Source: Oryzobacter faecalis
GTDB taxonomy: Bacteria; Actinomycetota; Actinomycetes; Actinomycetales; Dermatophilaceae
Direction of reading: 5' to 3'
Length of the DNA stretch: 64,000 nucleotides
Assembly (NCBI RefSeq): GCF_046764005.1
Contig: NZ_JBKOFW010000004.1
Span: 1-64,000, forward strand
A program made the translations under genes and the position numbers. Shown one piece after another: positions 1-7,739 of this stretch; the first letter of the stretch is position 1; the number at the start of each line of letters is the position of its first letter. The notes beneath the pieces are model-generated. The model was not told the origin of the DNA. It did not search any database and saw nothing but the letters and a program-made list of their open reading frames with translations.

Positions 1-56
1 AGCAGCTCGCTCGGATGCCCGGTGCGGCTGCTGGTCGCTGGTGCGGTGCTGCTCAT
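1..56 (-). CDS. N-terminus of a leftward gene, product unknown (partial)
   Basis: An ATG on the minus strand (56..54) opens a frame with no stop to the window edge. The 18 readable residues begin MSSTAPATSSRTGHPSELL. A purine-rich ribosome binding site (AGGGGAGGGGG) lies just upstream, and behind it is a well-formed promoter overlapping a LexA-like box. Eighteen residues are too few to identify the protein. The Ser/Thr/Pro-rich start resembles a disordered actinobacterial N-terminus. The promoter context suggests a DNA-damage-inducible gene, but that is inference only. Confidence 0.5.
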   Translation of the reverse strand, partial: MSSTAPATSSRTGHPSEL

Positions 57-81
57 GCTGTCCCCCTCCCCTGTACCCGCG

Positions 82-118
82 AGCCTACCCGCCGACGACC
101 ATTAGCACAAGTGTTCGA
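82..118 (-). promoter_or_regulatory. Promoter with overlapping LexA/SOS-like box
   Basis: On the minus strand, -35 TTGTGC (110..105), a 17-nt spacer and -10 TAGGCT (87..82) precede the gene that starts at 56. The sequence TCGAACACTTGTGCTA (118..103) overlaps the -35. It matches the actinobacterial SOS consensus TCGAAC-N4-GTTCGA at 10 of 12 arm positions. A second small inverted repeat (TTCGA/TCGAA, 114-127) overlaps its upstream edge. Binding by LexA is inferred. Confidence 0.5.
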
Positions 119-263
119 TAGCTCGAATGTGGATGACCCACAGCCGAATTCGCGCGGCAACCTGACGTCGGTGCGCGCCCTCCGCACCGCCCTGCGTCGG
201 GCGAAGGTGGGTGAGAATCGTCGGCCCAGCGACGATCATCACCCACGTTCGCGGGGGGAGGGG

Positions 264-760
264 TGAGCCCGGCGCGAGGTGAGATGGCCGGTACGTCCAG
301 CGGGCGGTGGGCGGGCCACGGAGCGAAACACAGCGGGACGCCGTCCGGGCGCCTGTGAAGGAGCCAGGGCGGAAGGCGAGGTGGGCGGTGCGAACAGCGG
401 GTGGTGAGCGGGCCACGGAAGCGAAACACAGCGGGACGCCCTCCGGGCGCCTGTGGAAGGAGCCAGGGCGGAAGGCGAGGTGGGCGGTGCGCCCCGCGGG
501 TGGTGAGCAGGCAACGGAACCAAGCCGAGCGGGACGTCGCCCAGGCGCCTGTGAAGGAGGCCCGGCGCGAGGCGTGGTGAGCGGTGCGAACAGCGGGTGG
601 TGGGCAGGCAACGGAACGAAGGACAGGGGGCAGGTGGCGGGCCAACCACCTCGGCCCTCACGGCGCCGGAGGTTGGCGAGCGCACTGCGGTCAGGGCGAG
701 GCGGGAGCCGACCGCAGCGGGACGCCGTCCACGCCGGCTGGGAGGGAGCCCGCCCGGCAG
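264..760. repeat. Degenerate 97-99 bp tandem repeat
   Basis: Three full units are readable: 311-407 (97 bp), 408-506 (99 bp) and 507-603 (97 bp). Partial units flank them at about 264-310, 604-640 and 715-757. The first two units are nearly identical, differing by two one-base insertions and a few substitutions; the outer ones are diverged. Marker word CAGCGGGACGCC recurs at 331, 429 and 715. Units are directly abutting with no spacers, so this is not a CRISPR array. Function is unknown. Confidence 0.8.
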
Positions 761-896
761 ACGAGGGACGGGCGGAGTGCGCTGAGCGACTCGGAAGGAT
801 CGGTGACCTACGACGGCCCGAAGCGCGCGACGCGTCCAGGCGTCCCCACAAGGAGGCCGACCGCGACGCGAGGGCACGGCGGAGGCGAGATCACCG

Positions 897-3800
897 TCAG
901 ACCGTCGCGACGGCGAGCGGCTCGACCCGTTCGGTGGTGACGGCCTGCTCGCAGAGCCCGAGGAAGGCGCCGAGGGCGAGGAGCTCGTCGGTGGTCCGCG
1001 GCGCGAAGTCGGTGAGGACCTCGGAGCGCACGACGAACGCGGCGTGCTTGCCGCGTGAGACCGCGACGTTGAGGCGGTGCCGGTCCAGGAGGAAGCCCAT
1101 GCCGCGCGAGACGTCGGAGTGCGAGGACGCCGCCATCGACAGGATCGCCACGGGCGCCTCCTGCCCCTGGAACTTGTCGACCGTGCCCACCGCGACGTCG
1201 GCGAGCCCGGCGTCGTCGAGGGTGCGGCGGATCCGGCCGACCTGCCCGTTGTATGGCGTGATGACGAGGATGTCGGCGGGCCCGAGCGGACGGGAGCCGA
1301 CGTGCAGGCCGTCTCCGCCCTTCTCCGAGGGGTCGTGCCACGTGCGGCCGAGGAGGTCGAGGACGAGCCCGAGCACGGCGTCGGCCTCCTCGGGCGACCA
1401 CGTGGAGTTGTCGTGGTGGTCGACGAGGCGCACGTGCAGGCCGGGGTCGACGCCGTCGAGCGAACGGGCGGCGGTCACCCGCTCCTCCGAGCGCAGCCGT
1501 CCCGCGTAGGACAGACGCGACACGACCTCGGTGAGCGCCGGGTGCATCCGCCACGTCGTCTCGAGGAAGTAGCCGAGGTCGGCGGGCAGGACCGCCTCGT
1601 CGCCGATGAGCCAGCCGAGGGCGGACGCGTCGACGGGGTCGGGGTGCGTCCCCTGGGAGACCTGCGGCAGCTGCTGGGGGTCCCCGAGGAGGAGCAGCCG
1701 TGACCCGGCGACGGAGCAGGCGAGCGTCTTGGCGAGGGAGAACTGCCCCGCCTCGTCGGCGACGACGAGGTCGAGCTCACCGCGACCGATCCGCTTGGCA
1801 CTGGTGAGGTCCCAGGCGGTGCCGCCGACGACGTACCCGAGGCCGGCGGCCGCGAGGGGACCCGTGAACCCCCGGAGGTCGTCGGCCTTGCCGAGGACCG
1901 TCCACGTGGCGCCCTCGGGGTCGCGGGTGGCCTTGCCGACCTGCGCGGCCGGGACGCCCGCGGCGACGACGGCGCGCAGGACGTTCTCGATGGCCTTGTG
2001 GCCCTGTGAGGTCACCCCGACCCTCCAGCCGTGCTCGAGGACCAGCCGCGCGATGACGTGCGAGGCGACGTAGGTCTTGCCCGTCCCGGGCGGCCCCTGC
2101 ACGGCGAGGTAGGAGGAGTCGCTCGAGAGCAGGGCATCGGTGACGGCGTCGACGTGCCTGGTCGGCCCCGGACCGACCGCGGGCAGGGAGCCGCCGCCGA
2201 CCTGGCGCGGCGGTCGGCGCAGGAGGAGGTCGATGCCCGCGGTGTGCGGAAGGAGACCGTCGGCGTCGACCACCGCCTGGGCGACCTCCGCGAGCGCGTC
2301 GTCGATGGGCCGGGTGCTGAGGACGCGTGACGGCACCAGCGCGACGGGGAGGACGTCGTGCTCGCAGCAGCCCCTGGGCAGGAGCTCCTCGACGAGGAGC
2401 ACCTGGTGCAGCCGGCCGTTGGGCCCGACGGTGTCGAGGGCCTCGAGGACCCGGACCCCGGAGGTCGAGCACGCGTTGCAGTGTCCGGGCAGGGTCGTGA
2501 TGCCGTCGGGCGCAGGGTCGCTGTAGACGGTGCTCACCTCGGAGCCGGGGCCGAGCGGGATGCTCCGCAGCGGCTCACCGTCCACGCGGACGACGCGTCG
2601 CGAGGACCGGGCGCCGGGCGGCTTGTGCCACCCGGTGACCACCTCTCCACCGTCGATGACGAAGACGCCGTCGGCCGAGCGCCAGTCGCGGACCGGGGTG
2701 CGCAGCCGCTCGAAGTGGGCCTGCCACACCGGCTTGTCCTCGCGGGCGTGGAACAGCACGGAGGAGGCCACGAGCGCCACCGCCTGCTGCTCGGGCGTGC
2801 GCTCGTGGGGCCGGACCCCGTCGAGGCGGTCGCGGAGCAGGGCCTCGAGCCGCATGAGACCCAGCCGCTGGTCGCTGGGGGTCTGGGGCTCGGCGAGCTC
2901 GGTGACCGGCGTGACGGCGCCCTCGCCCGGCCGGTGCTCGGCGCCGCGGTCGAGGAGCCAGTCGCGCAGCAGCCACGTGGAGACGCAGTCGTCGAGGTTG
3001 TAGTCGCGGATCTCGCGCAGCAGGGCGCCCTGCTCCTCCTCGCGCCCGGCGATCGTGGCCGCGATGACCTGGTGGTAGACGACGATCGAGTCGGCGGCGT
3101 TGGTGACGGCGGCCTCGCGCGCCCCCATGTAGAGGGGCTCGAGCTTCTTGATGGAGTACGAGCGCTGCGACACCCGGACCGCCGAGCGGACGACGCCGTA
3201 GAGGTCGACGAAGACGCCGTCGCGGAGCAGCTGGTCGACCTCGTCCTCACAGACCCCGTGCCGGGCAGCGAGCCGGAGCAGCGCAGCGGTCTCGTAGGCG
3301 GCGTAGTGGTAGACGTGCAGGTCGGGCCACCGGCGACGGCGCTCGGTCAGCCAGCCGATGAACGCGACGAGCGCGCGTCGCTCCTCGGCGCGGTCGTGAG
3401 CCCAGAAGGGCGTGAACTCGGTGCCGTCGGGGCCGGGGACGACGCCCTCGTGCCCCAGCGGTCCAGCGGGTTCCGCACCGGCAGAACCGGATCCGGCGCG
3501 GTCGACGGTGAGGCAGCCGAAGAGGTACTCGAGCCCCCAGGTGGCCGAGCCGGGCTCGGACCAGAGCGGGTCGCCCTCGAAGTCGAAGAAGACGTCGCCG
3601 GGTGACGGCGGCGGCATCCGACGCAGCGGGTCGGCGTCGGTGACCTCGTAGCGCACCCCGCCGCCCGGGTCGGCCTCCTGCTCGAGCTGGAGTCGCGCCT
3701 GCTGCCGGATCCGCTCGAGCGTGGACGCGCGCACGTCGGGTACCGGCTCGGTGCGCACGGCGAGGTCGTCGATCGTCAGCACCCCGGCCTCCCGCAGCCG

Positions 3801-4538
3801 CCGCCGCGTGGGCGCCCGCACCCCGGCGACGAGGAGGAGGTCGCGGGCGGCCTCGACCTCGGGCTCGCACACCTCGCAGCGGCCGCACGCGAGCCAGCGC
3901 GGGTCTCCCCACACCGCCGCGGCCGCCGCGCCGTGGTGCTCGGCGAGGAGGGTGTCGAGGCGCCGCCGACGGGCGAGGTAGACCGGGAGGATGTCGTCGA
4001 GCGCGAAGTCGCGGATGTCGCCGGACCCCACGACGAGCCGCGCGACGGACGCGGCCGGCACGCCGGAGTCACGGAGCATCGCGGCGTACGCGGCGATCTG
4101 GAGAAGGGCGGGGACCGACTCGCGGCGGGCCAGCTTGGTGTCGCTGACGAGCCAGCCCTCGGGGGTGCGCTCGAGGAAGTCGGCGTGCCCGACGAAGCCG
4201 CCGTCGAAGAAGGTCGCCTGGTAGACGACCTCGGCGTCGCCGGTGAGGGCGGCCACCGTCTGCGCGTGCGCGGCCTCGAGGCCCGCCCGCGTGTACGTGG
4301 GCCGCTCGAACTGCACGACGCGCCCGCGGTGCGCGGACACCAGCCGCCTCAGCTCGGCCTGCTCGTGCTCGTTGCCCAGCTGGATGACGCGCTCGGCCAT
4401 CGCGTCGTCGGCGGTCGCGAGCGCCGACGCCCTCCCCAGGGCGACGTCGAGCTCGCGGACCAGCGCGAACTCGCACACGGAGGCCGTGCGCAGGTCGCTC
4501 GCGCTGATGACGAGGCGGTCGTCGCCGAGGAGGAACAT
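897..4538 (-). CDS. TM0106-family RecB-like nuclease fused to a superfamily 1 helicase
   Basis: A 1213-residue protein that joins a RecB/PD-(D/E)XK-type nuclease module to a C-terminal DNA2/UPF1-type helicase. The N-terminal part has the nuclease-like DTKLARR segment (about residue 133) and a CGRC..C cysteine cluster (about 220). The middle has an RNase H-like/YprB-type region (FFDFEGDP near 320, YHYAAYE near 412). The helicase shows Walker A GPPGTGKT (about 814), Walker B DEAGQ (about 924) and the C-terminal VDKFQGQE / NVAVSRGKH motifs typical of AAA_11/AAA_12. The family is thought to process DNA or RNA, but its physiological role is not established. The ATG follows a minus-strand -10 (TAGGTT) by 6 nt, implying a leaderless mRNA. 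Family assignment is strong; function is inferred. Confidence 0.9.
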   Translation of the reverse strand: MFLLGDDRLVISASDLRTASVCEFALVRELDVALGRASALATADDAMAERVIQLGNEHEQAELRRLVSAHRGRVVQFERPTYTRAGLEAAHAQTVAALTGDAEVVYQATFFDGGFVGHADFLERTPEGWLVSDTKLARRESVPALLQIAAYAAMLRDSGVPAASVARLVVGSGDIRDFALDDILPVYLARRRRLDTLLAEHHGAAAAAVWGDPRWLACGRCEVCEPEVEAARDLLLVAGVRAPTRRRLREAGVLTIDDLAVRTEPVPDVRASTLERIRQQARLQLEQEADPGGGVRYEVTDADPLRRMPPPSPGDVFFDFEGDPLWSEPGSATWGLEYLFGCLTVDRAGSGSAGAEPAGPLGHEGVVPGPDGTEFTPFWAHDRAEERRALVAFIGWLTERRRRWPDLHVYHYAAYETAALLRLAARHGVCEDEVDQLLRDGVFVDLYGVVRSAVRVSQRSYSIKKLEPLYMGAREAAVTNAADSIVVYHQVIAATIAGREEEQGALLREIRDYNLDDCVSTWLLRDWLLDRGAEHRPGEGAVTPVTELAEPQTPSDQRLGLMRLEALLRDRLDGVRPHERTPEQQAVALVASSVLFHAREDKPVWQAHFERLRTPVRDWRSADGVFVIDGGEVVTGWHKPPGARSSRRVVRVDGEPLRSIPLGPGSEVSTVYSDPAPDGITTLPGHCNACSTSGVRVLEALDTVGPNGRLHQVLLVEELLPRGCCEHDVLPVALVPSRVLSTRPIDDALAEVAQAVVDADGLLPHTAGIDLLLRRPPRQVGGGSLPAVGPGPTRHVDAVTDALLSSDSSYLAVQGPPGTGKTYVASHVIARLVLEHGWRVGVTSQGHKAIENVLRAVVAAGVPAAQVGKATRDPEGATWTVLGKADDLRGFTGPLAAAGLGYVVGGTAWDLTSAKRIGRGELDLVVADEAGQFSLAKTLACSVAGSRLLLLGDPQQLPQVSQGTHPDPVDASALGWLIGDEAVLPADLGYFLETTWRMHPALTEVVSRLSYAGRLRSEERVTAARSLDGVDPGLHVRLVDHHDNSTWSPEEADAVLGLVLDLLGRTWHDPSEKGGDGLHVGSRPLGPADILVITPYNGQVGRIRRTLDDAGLADVAVGTVDKFQGQEAPVAILSMAASSHSDVSRGMGFLLDRHRLNVAVSRGKHAAFVVRSEVLTDFAPRTTDELLALGAFLGLCEQAVTTERVEPLAVATV

Positions 4539-4544
4539 GCGTCG

Positions 4545-4550
4545 AACCTA
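4545..4550 (-). promoter_or_regulatory. -10 element of leaderless nuclease/helicase gene
   Basis: Minus-strand TAGGTT, followed by 6 nt and then the ATG at 4538. The expected transcription start coincides with the start codon and no Shine-Dalgarno sequence intervenes. Confidence 0.5.
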
Positions 4551-4608
4551 GCCGCGGCCACCGACAGGGGCCGGGCCGCCACGGCGGTTCGGGCCGCCCC
4601 CGTGGGGC

Positions 4609-5058
4609 TCAGTGGGTGACGCGGCCGTGCAGGGCGACGGCCGGCCCGGCGCCCCCGGCGCGCCGGAACAGCCACGCCGCGAGCGTGAACAGCCCCGCGT
4701 ACATGAGCGTCAGGCCGGCGACGTCGAGCAGCGACACCCCGGAGGTGCCGTCGGCGCCGCTCGCCAGCAGGACGACCGGGACGAGGACCTGCGTCACCGC
4801 CGCGGCCGCCATCACGACGACCATCGAGCGCGCCCGCAGCCGCGCCAGCAGGGCGCCGACGACGAGGACGGCCAGCACCGCGAGGTAGGCGCGGTCGGCC
4901 CGACCGTCGCCGATGATGCCGAGCGCGCCGGCGCCGAGGACGAGGAAGGTGGCGGTGCCGAGGGCGACGAGCAGCCCCAGGCGGTAGGCGGTGGCGGGCC
5001 CGGGGGCGCGGCCCCCGCGGCGGGGTGGCGGGGGGACGGCGGCGCTGGATCGGCTCAT
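4609..5058 (-). CDS. Small multi-pass membrane protein, unknown function
   Basis: A 149-residue protein starting MSRSSAAVPPPPRRGG. A short basic, proline-rich head precedes about four hydrophobic helices (near residues 28-48, 55-72, 77-97 and 112-135) and a short basic tail. An upstream extension of the open frame runs antisense to the mannosyltransferase gene and is not protein-like, so I start at the ATG at 5058. It resembles small conserved actinobacterial membrane proteins without an assigned function. It lies just downstream of the mannosyltransferase on the same strand, 86 bp away, so co-transcription is possible. Confidence 0.7.
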   Translation of the reverse strand: MSRSSAAVPPPPRRGGRAPGPATAYRLGLLVALGTATFLVLGAGALGIIGDGRADRAYLAVLAVLVVGALLARLRARSMVVVMAAAAVTQVLVPVVLLASGADGTSGVSLLDVAGLTLMYAGLFTLAAWLFRRAGGAGPAVALHGRVTH

Positions 5059-5144
5059 GCCTCGACGGTAGGAGCGTGCCGCTGGGGGCCGTGGGGGCGA
5101 AGCGTGGAGGTTCTGTGCAGATCCTCGAGGGTCCAGCCGACGGC

Positions 5145-6704
5145 TCAGATCCAGCTGGGGAACCACATCCGCCAGCGCCACTGGTCGTACGGGATCGTCT
5201 CGGCGACGTAGATCGGGTGGAAGAAGGCGAAGATCGCGAGGGTCAGCAGGAGGTGGCCGCCCACGACGAGCCACCGGCGCCGCCAGCGGTCCGGGTCGTC
5301 CGCGCGCCGGCCGACGAAGAGCCCCACGGCGAACGCCACGGCCAGCACCACCCACGGCTCGAACGCCACCGCGTAGAAGGTGTAGATCGTGCGGTCCTGG
5401 TAGACGAACCAGGGCGCATAGCCGGCGACGATGCCGGCGAGGACCGCCCCCGCCCTCCAGTCGCGGCGCACCGCCCACCACCAGAGGACGACGAGCAGCG
5501 CGACGATGCCGACCCACCACACCGAGATCGTGCCGATGGGGTTGACCGCCGACGAGCACGCGTCGACCGTGCAGCCGTCGGTGCCGCGCGTCGGCGACTC
5601 GTAGTAGAACGACGTCGGCCGGCTCTGCGCCATCCACGACCAGGGGTTCGACTGGTAGGGGTGCGGGGTCTGCAGCGTCGTGTTGAAGGCGAACGCGTCC
5701 TGGTGGTACTTCACCCAGTTGCGCAGCACCGGGGGGAGCCACTGCACGCCCTCACCGGGGTGGAAGGTGTGCCACCGCCGGTGGTAGCCGGACGACGTGA
5801 GGAACCACCCCGACCACGACACCGTGTACGTGACGGCCGCCGTCCCGACCATGACGAGTGCGGCGAACGGGCCGTCCTTGACCAGTGCCCCGAGCGCCCA
5901 GCGGCGTACCCCGGCCGCCCGGCGCGCCCCCATGTCCCACCACACGGTGAGCAGCCCGAAGACGGCGAGGAAGACGAGCCCGGACCACTTCGTCCCCGTG
6001 CACAGCCCCAAGGACACCCCGGCCACCCAGCGCCACGGCCGCCACCCGAGCCACGGGCCGGTCCCCGTGGGCCACGTTCCGGGTGGCAGCGCCCCGACCT
6101 TCTCCGCGAGGACCTCGCGGCTGCGGTCGCGGTCGACCAGGAGGGCCGCGAACCCGCAGAGCGCGAAGAACATCACGATGATGTCGAGGATGCCGGTGCG
6201 GGACATGACGAAGTGCGAGCCCTCGAAGGCGAGGAGGAAGGCCGCGACGCACCCGAGCGCCGTCGAGCCGAACATCCGCCGCGCGACCCGCCCGACCACG
6301 AGGATCGACAGCGTCCCGACGAGGGCGACCGAGAACCGCCAGCCCCACCCGGACTCCGACCCCAGCAGCCACTCGCCCGCCGCGATGACCCACTTGCCGA
6401 CGGGCGGGTGGACGACGAAGTCGCCGTCGACGGTGGAGAAGATCTCCTGGCTGCCCCCGGTGAAGGCCTTGTCCGGCTCCTTGAGCGAGGAGAGCACCCG
6501 CATCTCGACGCCGAAGCGGAGCAGGGAGTACGCCTGCTTGACGTAGTACGTCTCGTCGAAGACGAGGGCGTGCGGCCGGTCGAGGTTCCAGAACCGCAGG
6601 ACCCCGCCGACGAGGGCGACCAGCCCGGGCCCGAGCCAGCCCCAGAGCCGGTCCGTGGGCCGGAACCCGAGCAGGCGCAGGCGCAGCTCGTCGGTCCGGG
6701 TCAC
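5145..6704 (-). CDS. pmt: Polyprenyl-phosphate-mannose protein mannosyltransferase (PMT family)
   Basis: A GT39-family integral membrane enzyme of 519 residues. It transfers mannose from polyprenyl-phosphate-mannose to Ser/Thr of secreted proteins as they leave through the Sec system. An early acidic motif (DETYYVKQAY, about residue 48) matches the catalytic DE of the first extracytoplasmic loop, followed by many hydrophobic helices and the conserved C-terminal end MWFPSWI. Length matches actinobacterial Pmt. It is divergent from rsmI, a common actinobacterial arrangement. The GTG at 6704 follows TAGGCT by 6 nt, consistent with a leaderless transcript. The role in O-mannosylation is inferred from the family. 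Confidence 0.93.
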   Translation of the reverse strand: MTRTDELRLRLLGFRPTDRLWGWLGPGLVALVGGVLRFWNLDRPHALVFDETYYVKQAYSLLRFGVEMRVLSSLKEPDKAFTGGSQEIFSTVDGDFVVHPPVGKWVIAAGEWLLGSESGWGWRFSVALVGTLSILVVGRVARRMFGSTALGCVAAFLLAFEGSHFVMSRTGILDIIVMFFALCGFAALLVDRDRSREVLAEKVGALPPGTWPTGTGPWLGWRPWRWVAGVSLGLCTGTKWSGLVFLAVFGLLTVWWDMGARRAAGVRRWALGALVKDGPFAALVMVGTAAVTYTVSWSGWFLTSSGYHRRWHTFHPGEGVQWLPPVLRNWVKYHQDAFAFNTTLQTPHPYQSNPWSWMAQSRPTSFYYESPTRGTDGCTVDACSSAVNPIGTISVWWVGIVALLVVLWWWAVRRDWRAGAVLAGIVAGYAPWFVYQDRTIYTFYAVAFEPWVVLAVAFAVGLFVGRRADDPDRWRRRWLVVGGHLLLTLAIFAFFHPIYVAETIPYDQWRWRMWFPSWI

Positions 6705-6710
6705 CGGGTC

Positions 6711-6716
6711 AGCCTA
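6711..6716 (-). promoter_or_regulatory. -10 element of leaderless pmt
   Basis: Minus-strand TAGGCT, 6 nt before the GTG start of pmt, in the 82-bp divergent spacer shared with rsmI. A weaker GAGGAT (6775-6780) sits 6 nt before the rsmI ATG on the other strand. Confidence 0.5.
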
Positions 6717-6786
6717 GGTGAGCAGCCGCGACGCCCCGGCCGTGCCCGCGCCCGTGCGTCGAGGCGGCCCGTGCGAGGATCGCGCC

Positions 6787-7617
6787 ATGAGCGACGGTGC
6801 CCTCGTCCTCGCGTCCACCCCGATCGGCGACCCCCGCGACGCCGCCCCCCGGCTCGCCGACGAGCTCCGCGGCGCCGACGTCGTCGCGGCCGAGGACACC
6901 CGTCGCCTGCGCCGCCTGTGCGCCGACCTCGGCGTCGAGCCGGCCGGTCGCGTCGTGTCCTTCCACGAGCACAACGAGGCCGAGCGCACCCCCGACCTCG
7001 TCGAGCGCCTGCGCCAGGGCGACCGCGTCCTCGTCGTCACGGACGCGGGGATGCCGTCGGTGTCGGATCCCGGCTACCGCCTCGTCTCCGCGGCCGTCGA
7101 GGCGGGCGTCAGGGTCACCGGCGTGCCCGGTCCGAGTGCGGTGCTGATGGCGCTGGCGGTGTCCGGCCTGCCCGTCGACCGGTTCTGCTTCGAGGGGTTC
7201 CTCCCGCGCAAGGGCGGTGAGCGGGGCACGGCGCTGGCCGCCCTCGCCCGGGAGCCGCGCACGATGGTCTTCTTCGAGGCCCCTCACCGCCTCGACCGCA
7301 CGCTCACGTCGATGGCCGAGGCGTTCGGCCCCGAGCGCCGGGCCGCCGTCTGCCGCGAGCTGACGAAGACCTACGAGGAGGTCCGCCGCGGCACCCTCGC
7401 CGAGCTGGCGACCTGGGCGGCGGACGGCGTCCGCGGCGAGGTCACCGTCGTCGTCGCCGGGGCGACCGGGCCCGCCGCCACCGTGGAGAGCCGGCTCGAC
7501 GACATCCGGGCGCGGGTCGCGGCGGGGGAGCGCCTGAAGACGGTCTGCGCCGAGGTCGCGGCCGAGACCGGGCTGTCGAGGAAGGCGCTCTACGACGCCG
7601 TCGTCGCCGGTCCCTGA
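6787..7617 (+). CDS. rsmI: 16S rRNA (cytidine1402-2'-O)-methyltransferase
   Basis: A 276-residue TP-methylase (SAM-dependent) that 2'-O-methylates C1402 in the decoding centre of 16S rRNA. The diagnostic start LASTPIGDPRD lies at residues 6-16, and the family segments AEDTRRLRRL, VTDAGMPSVSDPGYRLV, GVPGPSAV and FFEAPHRL follow in order. An in-frame upstream ATG (6718) would add 23 poorly conserved residues overlapping the divergent promoter region, so I choose the ATG at 6787, which begins exactly where family similarity starts. It is divergent from pmt. Confidence 0.95.
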   Translation: MSDGALVLASTPIGDPRDAAPRLADELRGADVVAAEDTRRLRRLCADLGVEPAGRVVSFHEHNEAERTPDLVERLRQGDRVLVVTDAGMPSVSDPGYRLVSAAVEAGVRVTGVPGPSAVLMALAVSGLPVDRFCFEGFLPRKGGERGTALAALAREPRTMVFFEAPHRLDRTLTSMAEAFGPERRAAVCRELTKTYEEVRRGTLAELATWAADGVRGEVTVVVAGATGPAATVESRLDDIRARVAAGERLKTVCAEVAAETGLSRKALYDAVVAGP

Positions 7618-7683
7618 GGGCGGGTCCGTCACTTCCTGAGGAGGGCGGTGCTCCCCGGCTTCCCCTCCGTCGGGGCGAAGGCT

Positions 7684-7712
7684 TACCGTCGGGGTCACCC
7701 CGTCGACGGGGT
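7684..7712 (+). promoter_or_regulatory. Promoter -10 and palindromic 5' leader of the M28 peptidase gene
   Basis: TACCGT at 7684-7689 is a plausible -10. The predicted transcript would start just before a perfect 16-bp palindrome (7697-7712, ACCCCGTCGACGGGGT) and then meet a strong ribosome binding site (GGAAGGGGAGGAG) ahead of the GTG at 7740. The palindrome may be an operator or a 5' stabilising stem. Confidence 0.4.
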
Positions 7713-7739
7713 CCGCACCGCACCGGAAGGGGAGGAGCC

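Larger units (their letters stand above)
57..896. other. 840-bp region without a credible gene
   Basis: It holds the leftward promoter and 5' leader, then the tandem repeat at 264-760. Several long open frames cross it on both strands, but they overlap each other, read through the repeats, and have Arg/Pro/Ala-rich composition without domain-like sequence. They look like GC-rich shadow frames. Confidence 0.6.

Noticed and set aside
264..760. Possible CRISPR array
   Set aside because: Units of 97-99 bp abut directly without unique spacers, and no cas genes are present.
102..877. Overlapping long frames on both strands across the tandem repeat
   Set aside because: They overlap one another, follow the repeat unit, and are Arg/Pro/Ala-rich with no domain-like segment. 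Frames this open are expected at this GC content.
5025..7220. 731-codon plus-strand frame across pmt and rsmI
   Set aside because: Runs antisense to pmt and out of frame with rsmI; no protein-like motifs.
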